Shown here piece after piece: positions 38,909 to 46,391 of a DNA stretch of 46,391 bases (position 1 is its first letter; every line of letters begins with the position of its first letter). The notes under the pieces were generated by a model. That model was not told the DNA's origin, did not search any database, and saw nothing but the letters and a program-made list of their open reading frames with translations. The DNA is from Oscillospiraceae bacterium (lineage in GTDB: Bacteria > Bacillota > Clostridia > Oscillospirales > Oscillospiraceae). The stretch lies in the NCBI GenBank assembly GCA_031261745.1, contig JAISJC010000003.1:1-46391 (forward strand), given 5' to 3'. Both the position numbers and the translations under genes were made by a program.

Positions 38909-41517
38909 GTACGAATATCGTAAGTTTGAACGTCAACCCCTGTAAGATGTGTATGCCGATGGGCGCAGTCTCCGCGCTTTACGGCGTGCGCGGCTGTATG
39001 ACGATTCTGCACGGCTCGCAGGGCTGCGCGACGTATATCCGCCGCCATATGGCGACGCACTACAACGAGCCGATAGACGTCGCGTCCTCGTCGCTCACGG
39101 AGCAGGGCACCGTGTTCGGCGGCGAGGCGAACCTGCTCAAAGGTCTCGCGAACCTGATCGCGCTCTATCACCCGGAGGTAATCGGCGTGTGTACGACCTG
39201 CCTTGCGGAGACGATAGGCGAGGACACGGCGGCGATTATCGCGAAGTTTCACGAGCAGAACGCGGACAGCGGCGTAAAAATCATCGACGTGTCCTCCGCG
39301 GGCTACGCGGGGACGCAGAACGAGGGATTTTTCCGCGCCCTGCGCGCCGTAACGGAACAGGCTCCGCACGACGCGACGCCGAACGGCAAAATCAATATCG
39401 TCCTGCCGATGATTTCCCCCGCCGACACGCGTTGGCTGAAAAAATTCCTGCTCGAAATGGGCATTGACGCGATTTTGCTGCCGGACCTGTCGGAGAACCT
39501 CGACGGCGTGACCGCGACGAAGTACGAGCGGCTGAAAACCGGCGGCACGTCAATTGAGGACGTCGGAAAAATGGCGGGCGCGAAGCTCACGATTGAGTTC
39601 TCCGAATTTATTCGCGGCGAGGACTCGCCCGCCGTGTACCTGAACGAGACCTTCGGCGTGCCGTACACGCGCCTGCCGCTGCCGTGCGGCGTGCGCTCAA
39701 TTGACGCGCTGATTGAAGTGCTGTGCGAGCAGGGCGGCGTCGTAACCGACGAGCTGCTCAGGGAGCGCGGGCGGTACCTCGACGCGATGGTGGACGCGCA
39801 CAAATACACGGCGGCGGCGCGCGCAGCCGTGTTCGGCGACCCGGATTTCGTAAAGGCGACGGTTCGCCTGTGCTGTGAGAACGGCATTGTCCCCGTCCTC
39901 GCAGCGACGGGTTCCGTCTGCCGCGAGCTGCGGACGCTCGAACCGGAGATACGCGCGTGCGCGGATTTGCAGATGACGGAAGATTTCCGCGTCCTCGACG
40001 ACTGCGACTTTGAGACGATTGAGCAATACTGTTCGGAACTCGGCGTGAATCTGATGATCGGCTCGTCCGACGGGCGGCGCGTCGCGGCAAAGCTCGGACT
40101 TCCGCTGATTCGCTGTGCGTTCCCGATTCACGACTTTGTCGGCGGTCAGCGCGTGCGCACACTCGGCTTTGACGGTTCGCTGAACCTGCTCGACCAGGCC
40201 GCGAACGCGATGATTACGCGCACGGAGACGACTTACCGCGCGGAGCTTTTCGACGCTTACCACGGCGGCGCGAAAGCGGCCGCTGCGGAAAAGCCGCTCA
40301 TCTCGGCGGAGATTCGCACGGCGACGCACCCGTGCTTCGGCGACCGCGCCTGCGAGAACGCGCGGATTCACCTGCCTGTCGCGCCGAAGTGCAATATCTC
40401 CTGCAATTACTGCGTGCGCAGGTTCGACTGCCCGAACGAGAGCCGTCCGGGCGTCGCGTCCGAGGTGCTGTCGCCGCAGGCGGCGTTCGAGCGGTATGTA
40501 TATTACAGGGGCAAGCTGAAAAACCTGATGGTCGTCGGAATTGCCGGCCCCGGCGACGCGCTCGCAAACTTCGGGCAGACTAAAAAGACGCTGGAACTGA
40601 TACGCGCTTACGATTCGGAGGTCACGTTCTGCATCTCCACGAACGGGTTGCTGCTGCCGCTGTACGCGGCGGAGCTGAAAAGCCTCGGCGTGACGCACGT
40701 CACCGTTACGCTCAACGCCGTTGACGTCGCCGTCGGCGCGAAAATCTACAAATACGTTGACTATATGGGGACGCGCTACGCGGGCGAAGCCGCCGCCGCA
40801 ATCCTGCTCGCAAATCAACTCGCGGGGATAAAACTGCTCGCGGATTACGGGATTGTCTGCAAGGTCAACTGCGTCGCGCTGAAAGGCGTGAACGACGGCC
40901 ATATCTTTGAGGTGACAAAAATGGCGCGCGAACTCGGCGCGTTTGTCACCAACATTATGCCGCACATTCCCGTTGAGGGTTCCGCTTTCGAGGGCCTCGA
41001 ACGCCTGAACAACAAGGAAATCACGGCGTTGCGCGACGACTGCGAAATCAATATCAGACAGATGAAAACCTGCCGCCAGTGCCGCGCGGACGCGGTGGGG
41101 ACGCTCGATAACGACATTTCGGCGACGCTGCGGAGCGCGGTCTCCGCGCCGCAAAAGAGCAAAACGCGCCGCTTCGCCGTCGCGACGCGCAGCGGCGTAC
41201 TCGTCGACCTGCACTTCGGTCAGGCGGAGGAGTTTTACGTCTACGACAGCGACGGCGCGGACGTGCGGTTCATCGAAAAGCGCAAGGTCAGCCAATACTG
41301 CAACGGCAAAGAGGACTGCGGCGACAAGGAGAGCAAGTGGACGGCGGTACTCGCGGCGGTCGCGGACTGCAACGGCGTTCTCGCACTGCGAATCGGAGAT
41401 TCGCCCGCGGAGAAGCTCAGAGACGCGGGGATTGCCGCCGTCGCCACATATGAGCAGGTCGAAACGGCGATACGCGCGGCGGCGGGTGAGCGCGCGCAAA
41501 CACTGAAAGGGGCTTAA
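38905..41517 (+). CDS. nifN-nifB: NifN-NifB fusion (NifN domain + radical SAM NifB + C-terminal NifX-like domain)
   Basis: From ATG 38905 (SD aaaggagg; ATGA overlap with nifE). N-terminal NifN: VNPCKMCMPMGAVSALYGVRGCMTILHGSQGCATYIRRHMATHYNEPIDVASSSLTEQGTVFGG. Middle NifB: HLPVAPKCNISCNYCVRRFDCPNESRPGVASEVLSP. C-terminus NifX-like: RRFAVATRSGVLVDLHFGQAEEFYVYDSDG. Confidence 0.94.
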   Translation: MSTNIVSLNVNPCKMCMPMGAVSALYGVRGCMTILHGSQGCATYIRRHMATHYNEPIDVASSSLTEQGTVFGGEANLLKGLANLIALYHPEVIGVCTTCLAETIGEDTAAIIAKFHEQNADSGVKIIDVSSAGYAGTQNEGFFRALRAVTEQAPHDATPNGKINIVLPMISPADTRWLKKFLLEMGIDAILLPDLSENLDGVTATKYERLKTGGTSIEDVGKMAGAKLTIEFSEFIRGEDSPAVYLNETFGVPYTRLPLPCGVRSIDALIEVLCEQGGVVTDELLRERGRYLDAMVDAHKYTAAARAAVFGDPDFVKATVRLCCENGIVPVLAATGSVCRELRTLEPEIRACADLQMTEDFRVLDDCDFETIEQYCSELGVNLMIGSSDGRRVAAKLGLPLIRCAFPIHDFVGGQRVRTLGFDGSLNLLDQAANAMITRTETTYRAELFDAYHGGAKAAAAEKPLISAEIRTATHPCFGDRACENARIHLPVAPKCNISCNYCVRRFDCPNESRPGVASEVLSPQAAFERYVYYRGKLKNLMVVGIAGPGDALANFGQTKKTLELIRAYDSEVTFCISTNGLLLPLYAAELKSLGVTHVTVTLNAVDVAVGAKIYKYVDYMGTRYAGEAAAAILLANQLAGIKLLADYGIVCKVNCVALKGVNDGHIFEVTKMARELGAFVTNIMPHIPVEGSAFEGLERLNNKEITALRDDCEINIRQMKTCRQCRADAVGTLDNDISATLRSAVSAPQKSKTRRFAVATRSGVLVDLHFGQAEEFYVYDSDGADVRFIEKRKVSQYCNGKEDCGDKESKWTAVLAAVADCNGVLALRIGDSPAEKLRDAGIAAVATYEQVETAIRAAAGERAQTLKGA

Positions 41518-41520
41518 TAA

Positions 41521-42468
41521 ATGATTCGTATCACGGACAGGACACTCTCGTGCCTGGACGCGTTTGCGCCGTCGGGCGGGGAGCTTCGCGCCTTTGCGCG
41601 GAACCTCGTTGAGATCGGCGCGGACCGGATTGAACTCTCGGAATACGCGTACGCCGCAATGGGCGGGCTGCCGGAGGGCGGGAATTATATCCTGCGGCTG
41701 AAAAACGCCGGCGACGCGGCGAAATACCGCGAATTCGACCGCTTCGTCTGCCGCGCCGAGACCGACATCGCACACGACGGCATAATCACCGAAATTTTAA
41801 TAAACGACATTCGCGAGCGGCAGACGCTAACGCGGTACGGCGGAGCGGGCGCGGTTCGGATTCGCGGCCTCGACGACGTTATGCTCGGCAATTACGCGAA
41901 CGCGTTCGGGCAGCTTCGGGAGATGTTCCGCGATTACGCCGAGCTGTGTCCGACCAACCGCGGCGGCTGCGCCACGGCGACCGCGATTGAGTGGATCGCC
42001 GCCGGAGGGACGGACGTCGTGACGTCGTTCGGAGGCATCGGCGGCTTCGCAGCCACGGAGGAGGTCATAATGTTCCTGCGTTTGGAGCGCGTGCGCCGTG
42101 TCGGGAAAAGCTATCCGAATTTCCCCGAAATGCGCCGCGCGGCGGAGGCGATCACGGGACGCTCGTTTTCGCCGTCAAAGCCGATAATCGGCGCGCGAAT
42201 ATTCGCCGTCGAATCGGGCATTCACGTTGACGGGATTATGAAACAGCCGAAGTGCTACGAGCCGTTCCCGCCGGAAATCGTCGGGCAGTCGCGCACAATA
42301 ACGCTTGGGCGGCAAAGCGGCGCGTCGTCAATCCGCGCGAAGCTCGCGGAACGCGGAATCACCGCGCCGCCGGAGCGGGTCGCCGACCTGTTAAGTTCGG
42401 TGAAGGAGCGGAGTATCGCGGAAAACCGCGCCGTAAGCGACGAGGAATTTTTTGCAATGGTACGGTAA
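41521..42468 (+). CDS. nifV-omega: Homocitrate synthase, omega subunit (NifV-omega)
   Basis: 315 aa: HMGL-like MIRITDRTLSCLDAF... and AVESGIHVDGIMKQPKCYEPFPPEIVGQSRTITLGRQSGASSIRAKL. Confidence 0.88.
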   Translation: MIRITDRTLSCLDAFAPSGGELRAFARNLVEIGADRIELSEYAYAAMGGLPEGGNYILRLKNAGDAAKYREFDRFVCRAETDIAHDGIITEILINDIRERQTLTRYGGAGAVRIRGLDDVMLGNYANAFGQLREMFRDYAELCPTNRGGCATATAIEWIAAGGTDVVTSFGGIGGFAATEEVIMFLRLERVRRVGKSYPNFPEMRRAAEAITGRSFSPSKPIIGARIFAVESGIHVDGIMKQPKCYEPFPPEIVGQSRTITLGRQSGASSIRAKLAERGITAPPERVADLLSSVKERSIAENRAVSDEEFFAMVR

Positions 42469-42490
42469 ATTAAAAAGGGGGGTGCCGCGT

Positions 42491-43312
42491 ATGAAACCGG
42501 GAAAGCATATTGTTGACACGACGCTGCGCGACGGCGAGCAGTCCCCCGACGTGTCCTTTTCGCGGGACCAAAAGCTCAAAATCGCCGAAATACTCATAAA
42601 TTGCGGCGTTGAACAACTCGAAGTCGGCGTTCCCTCCGGCGGCGAGTACGAGCGCGAGACGATTCGCCAAATTATTGTGCGGCGCGGTCACGCGAAAATC
42701 GCGGTCTGGTCGCGCCTGAATACGGACGACGTTCGCAGTTGTATCGACTGCGAACCGGATATTGTGCATATCAGCGTCCCCGTCTCGTACGTTCACATCT
42801 ATTCCAAACTGCAAAAGAACAAGATGTGGGTAATCAACCAGCTCTACACCTGCGTCGGACTGCTTCAAGCGAGCGGATTGAAGATTTCAGTCGGGTTTGA
42901 GGACGCGTTCCGCTCCGACGCGTCGTTCCTGCTGTCGCTGGCGCAGACGCTGAATGACCTCGGTATTACGCGCGTCCGGCTCGCCGACACGGTGGGCGTG
43001 GCGACCCCGACTATATGCGGGGAGATGTTCGCGCTGATGCGGCAGTACCTCGGCGACGGCGCGGAACTCGGCTTCCACGCGCACAACGACTTCGGAATGG
43101 CATTGCCGAACACGATTGCCGCGCTGAAAAACGGCTGCGACTACGCGGATACGACGCTGCTCGGAATCGGTGAGCGCACGGGTAACTGCGACTTTTTTAA
43201 TCTCATTCGCACGACGAGCGGGCTGTTCGACTGGGGCATTTCGGCTGCCGGCGCGCAGCGTGCGCAGGAGGAATATCTTGAAGCGACGCGGCAAAACGGA
43301 GGTGCGGTATGA
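42491..43312 (+). CDS. nifV-alpha: Homocitrate synthase, alpha subunit (NifV-alpha)
   Basis: From ATG 42491: HIVDTTLRDGEQSPDVSFSRDQKLKIAEILINCGVEQLEVGVP, LADTVGVATP, GFHAHNDFGMALPNTIAALKNGCDYADTTLLGIGERTGNCDF. Confidence 0.92.
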   Translation: MKPGKHIVDTTLRDGEQSPDVSFSRDQKLKIAEILINCGVEQLEVGVPSGGEYERETIRQIIVRRGHAKIAVWSRLNTDDVRSCIDCEPDIVHISVPVSYVHIYSKLQKNKMWVINQLYTCVGLLQASGLKISVGFEDAFRSDASFLLSLAQTLNDLGITRVRLADTVGVATPTICGEMFALMRQYLGDGAELGFHAHNDFGMALPNTIAALKNGCDYADTTLLGIGERTGNCDFFNLIRTTSGLFDWGISAAGAQRAQEEYLEATRQNGGAV

Positions 43313-43920
43313 AAATAGCGGTATTTACGCGCGACGGCACGGAGCTTTGTCCATTCTTTGAGGCGAACGCGTTCAGCGTCTTTGCGCGCGACGACGGCGG
43401 TTTTCGCGTTGAGCGCGAGGAACCTTTCGCGCCGGTTGCGCCCGCCGCGCCGTACGAGCTGCGGGAACGCGTGAGCGCGCTCCTGCCGCTTATTGAGGAC
43501 TGCGAAATTCTCGCGGGAGGCGCGCTGTCGGGGCTTGCGTTCACGGTGTTTGACCGCGCGGGACTGCATATTTTCGAGATTGGCGAACTGAACGACACGG
43601 TGCTGTTCGATATGATTTCCGAGATTATTTCCGTCGGCGAGACGGCGCAAATGCGCGAGAAAATCATACGCGACGCAAAGCCCGCGCCGACCGGCACGGA
43701 CGGCGTGTATTATTTGGATTTGGTGCTGTTGCAGACGGAATGTCCTGAGGTCTCGTCGAAAAAAGCGATGCGCGAATTCCTTGAAAACACGCCGTTTACG
43801 GAGCTGCACCTCGTCTGCCGCCACATTCCGCCGTGGATTGAGGGCGACGACGACTACCAAATCGACGCCCGCCCGAAGGACGGGGACGTCTACGCCGTAA
43901 TTCGGAAAAGGAGCTGCTGA
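43309..43920 (+). CDS. AnfO-like nitrogenase accessory protein with NifX-like N-terminus
   Basis: 203 aa, ATGA overlap with nifV-alpha; MKIAVFTRDGTELCPFFEANAFSVFARDDGGFRVEREEPF; overall size and pattern recall AnfO (Fe-only nitrogenase accessory), not verified. Confidence 0.55.
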   Translation: MKIAVFTRDGTELCPFFEANAFSVFARDDGGFRVEREEPFAPVAPAAPYELRERVSALLPLIEDCEILAGGALSGLAFTVFDRAGLHIFEIGELNDTVLFDMISEIISVGETAQMREKIIRDAKPAPTGTDGVYYLDLVLLQTECPEVSSKKAMREFLENTPFTELHLVCRHIPPWIEGDDDYQIDARPKDGDVYAVIRKRSC

Positions 43921-44912
43921 TGGAAAATTTTTTACTGCTTGAAAACGACGCGATTCAGCTGAACACGGGCGTTTTCGCGGGCGTTGACGCGTACTCGCGC
44001 TACCCCGCGGGGGAACTGCTCGGCGTGCGCCTGCGCGAGCCGAATATGCTCGTCACGCACGTCGGCGAGCTTGTCCCCGCGTACACGGAGACGATGCGGC
44101 GCAAGAGCAAATTCTCCGTGGAGTTCCACAAAAACGGTATGGTCAAGGCCGTCGCGCTCAACGAACAGACGGAGATTGAGACGCCGATAGGCGAGTTCCC
44201 CGCCGAGCTTGTGACGTTCTACGACACGGGGGAGCTGCACCGCTTTTTCCCGCTCGACGGAAAAATCAGCGGCTTTTGGAGCGAGGAGGAGGAGCGCGCG
44301 CTCGGTATTCCGTTCTCTTTCGACCTCGGTTTTACGCGGTTCACCGCGATTTTGTCGGGCGTTTGCTTCTGCAAAAGCGGCGATATACGGAGCGTCACGC
44401 TGTTCCCCGGCGAGACGGCGGAGGTTGAGACGCGGTACGGTGTGATTACTGCGCGCCACGGTTTTTCGCTCTACGAATCCGGTGCGCTGCAATCGGTTGA
44501 GCCGAACGAGCCGACGGTAATTCAAACCCCGATAGGCGCGGTGACGGCGTTTGACACGGAGGCCGTCGGCGTGAGTGCGGACGAAAATTCGCTCGCTTTT
44601 GACGAACGCGGCCGCGTCACCGCGCTTATTACTGTACACAGCAAAGTCGCCGTCCAGACGGGCGCGGGCGAGCTTCGGCTTTTCAGCCCGACGGCTGCGG
44701 TTCACCCGCTTGACGACGACGCGGAGTTCACGAAGGGTATTAAAATCAGCTTTGACTACGCGGAAAACGCGGTCACGCTGACAAGCGGCGGCGAAACCGG
44801 CGTGTTTTCGCTCGCCGACTGCAATTTTCACATCGAAAGCGCGGAGCCGGCGGCTTTCGGCTGCTCGCCGTCGGACTGCGCGGGCTGCTCCGGCAACTGC
44901 GGAGCGGGTTAA
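43920..44912 (+). CDS. Uncharacterised repeat (MORN-like beta-hairpin) protein with Cys-rich C-terminal tail, nif-linked
   Basis: 330 aa, TGATG-type overlap with upstream gene; repeated F-x-x-x-G-x-(L/V/I)...T-x-(V/I)-x-T-(P)-(I/Y)-G units; ends FGCSPSDCAGCSGNCGAG. Confidence 0.7.
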   Translation: MENFLLLENDAIQLNTGVFAGVDAYSRYPAGELLGVRLREPNMLVTHVGELVPAYTETMRRKSKFSVEFHKNGMVKAVALNEQTEIETPIGEFPAELVTFYDTGELHRFFPLDGKISGFWSEEEERALGIPFSFDLGFTRFTAILSGVCFCKSGDIRSVTLFPGETAEVETRYGVITARHGFSLYESGALQSVEPNEPTVIQTPIGAVTAFDTEAVGVSADENSLAFDERGRVTALITVHSKVAVQTGAGELRLFSPTAAVHPLDDDAEFTKGIKISFDYAENAVTLTSGGETGVFSLADCNFHIESAEPAAFGCSPSDCAGCSGNCGAG

Positions 44913-44935
44913 AACGAAAAAATGGAGGTAATCTT

Positions 44936-45721
44936 ATGTCTTGGGAACTGTACGACGCTCTGATTGACGGCATTTCGCCGAACGCGACGGTTGACCGCAT
45001 AATCTGCGGGGCGACGCGCACGCTCGTGCGTTCGGGCGAAAGCATTGGAATGGCGGGGACGCTTGAGGACACCTGGCGGGCGAATATGATGCCGGAAAAG
45101 GACGTCGGAATGCCGCTGCGCGAGCTTGCGCAATGCATAAAATCGTGGGAATACACGGAAGCCGGTATCGGCCTCGCCGCGATAAACGCCTGGTACAATA
45201 CGAAAGATAAGCTGCGCAGGCTGGGGCTTGAAGTGTCGGACAGCGCGAGCGTTGAGGATCGCGCCGCCGACCCGTTTATCACGATGCAACGCGACATCAA
45301 GGGGAAAACGGTCACCGTAATCGGGCATTTCCCGTATATTGACCAGCTGTTCGCACCCGTCTGCGATATGCGGATTATCGAGAAGTTCAGCCCGAAGGAC
45401 GGCGACTATCCGGAGCAGGCGGCGGAATATCTGCTGCCGGAGAGCGACTATGTGTTTATATCGAGCTACACTCTCGCGGAGAAAACGCTGCCGCGCTACC
45501 TCGAATTATCGCAAAACGCCGTCGTCACGCTCGTCGGTCCGGCGACGCCGGTCGCGCCCGTCCTGCACGGTTTCGGTGTTCGTAATATCGCCGGCTTCGC
45601 CATTAAGGACGCGGACGCGCTTGAACGAATGATACTCACGTCGTGCGGGAACACGCACAAAACGGGGCAAAAGGTAAATCTGCGGCTCGGTGCTTTCGGC
45701 GAGATGCGGGAGACGGCATAA
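44936..45721 (+). CDS. DUF364/DUF4213-type protein (putative heavy-metal chelation domain)
   Basis: 261 aa: MSWELYDALIDGISPNATVDRIICGATRTLVRSGESIGMAGTLE, GLAAINAWYNT, KTVTVIGHFPYIDQL, LVGPATPVAPVLHGFGVRNIAGFAIKDAD; SD aaaatggaggt. Confidence 0.75.
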   Translation: MSWELYDALIDGISPNATVDRIICGATRTLVRSGESIGMAGTLEDTWRANMMPEKDVGMPLRELAQCIKSWEYTEAGIGLAAINAWYNTKDKLRRLGLEVSDSASVEDRAADPFITMQRDIKGKTVTVIGHFPYIDQLFAPVCDMRIIEKFSPKDGDYPEQAAEYLLPESDYVFISSYTLAEKTLPRYLELSQNAVVTLVGPATPVAPVLHGFGVRNIAGFAIKDADALERMILTSCGNTHKTGQKVNLRLGAFGEMRETA

Positions 45722-45733
45722 GAACTTATTGAA

Positions 45734-45760
45734 AACGCCCCCGACGAAGTCGGGGGCGTT
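45734..45760 (+). terminator. Rho-independent terminator at end of nif operon (bidirectional)
   Basis: Perfect 12-bp stem AACGCCCCCGAC-GAA-GTCGGGGGCGTT, then cgttt; A-run upstream gives T-run on the other strand. Confidence 0.9.
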
Positions 45761-45773
45761 CGTTTAGCTTCGC

Positions 45774-46391
45774 TTATTCGCTCTTCGGCTCGAAGTATTT
45801 CAGCACGTCGAGCTGACCCGCCGCGCGGCCGTACGCGCCGAGCGTCGAAAGCCCGATTTGCTTGTCCTCGCCCATCGCGCCGAACATAAAGCCGCAGTCG
45901 TGCATTGTGCGCAGGTTCAGCAGAACGGTGCCGAGGCCGCCGCCGGCGGTCTCCTCGACCCAGCTCATAATGTACGCCTCCTTGTCGCGCAGCTTGATGT
46001 ACTTGCACGGTCCGGAGGACATCATTCCGCCCTCCTGGTTCGCGAGGAAAATCGTCCACGACAGCCCGAACGGCGAGGAATACGTGTGCATACTCGTAAT
46101 CCCCTGCTCGCCGCCGGAATAATTCCACGTGTAGGCCTTGCCGACCATATCCGTCGTAAAGCTGTGGCGAATGAGCGCGTGCGGCTCCACGCCGTCAACC
46201 TCGATTATGCCGAATTTTACCTCGTAGCCGACCTCGCGGTTCGTGTATTTGTTGCCGATTTTCGCGTGGTACAGCGTCGCGAGTCCGTTGTCGAAGTCCA
46301 CGGCGGCGAGAATCGTCTTGCCGTAGTCCTCGCCCGTCTGCGTGTGGCCGAACATATAGAGGTTGTCGGCCGCCTCAAACGCGCGGTACGT
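45774..46391 (-). CDS. MoaF-like protein (C-terminal part), truncated by window end
   Basis: Frame stays open to the window edge (TYRAFEAADNLYMFGHTQ...). HALIRHSFTTDMVGKAYTWNYSGGEQGITSMHTYSSPFGLSWTIFLANQEGGMMSSGPCKYIKLRDKEAYIMSWVEETAGGGLGTVLLNLRTMHDCGFMFG matches the MoaF C-terminal layout from memory. Confidence 0.6.
   Translation of the reverse strand, partial: TYRAFEAADNLYMFGHTQTGEDYGKTILAAVDFDNGLATLYHAKIGNKYTNREVGYEVKFGIIEVDGVEPHALIRHSFTTDMVGKAYTWNYSGGEQGITSMHTYSSPFGLSWTIFLANQEGGMMSSGPCKYIKLRDKEAYIMSWVEETAGGGLGTVLLNLRTMHDCGFMFGAMGEDKQIGLSTLGAYGRAAGQLDVLKYFEPKSE

Noticed and set aside
39697-41775. 692-aa minus-strand ORF opposite nifN-B and nifV-omega
   Set aside because: Arg/Val-rich antisense frame of high-GC genes, no RBS or domain.

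Overview
This is a GC-rich, densely coding bacterial window. The gene content (FabK, SpoIID, HemZ, cluster-III-like nif genes, nifI1/nifI2 and a split nifV) suggests an anaerobic Clostridia-type Firmicute; that is an inference, not a placement. From left to right: (a) a fatty-acid synthesis operon (3' end of fabH, then fabK-fabD-fabG-fabF-fabZ) ending in a MarR-type regulator and a strong terminator; (b) a minus-strand pair of glycosidase-like proteins; (c) ddl and murF; (d) a minus-strand HMA-domain metallochaperone and SpoIID; (e) a membrane protein, a glycyl-radical-enzyme activase, a UroD-family methyltransferase-like protein and an MBL-fold protein; (f) a housekeeping block (WecG/TagA, Tmk, 5-FTHF cyclo-ligase, MltG, YifB/ComM, ThiI, CinA, AAA ATPase, RecD2, ComFC, MreB, HtpG, MBL, HemZ, uridine-kinase-like); (g) a nitrogen-fixation cluster: nifH-nifI1-nifI2-nifD-nifK-nifE-nifN/B-nifV(omega)-nifV(alpha), followed by an AnfO-like/NifX-like protein, an uncharacterised repeat protein with a Cys-rich tail, and a DUF364-type protein. 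The cluster ends in a perfect hairpin terminator, facing a convergent MoaF-like gene at the right edge. The most interesting signals are an apparent 5' leader on the nif mRNA, where a perfect 15+15 nt terminator-like hairpin starts 2-3 nt after the predicted transcription start, and the three poorly characterised genes translationally coupled or closely linked to the nif operon. No rRNA, tRNA, CRISPR array or transposase was seen. All family names come from reading the protein sequences; no searches were run.
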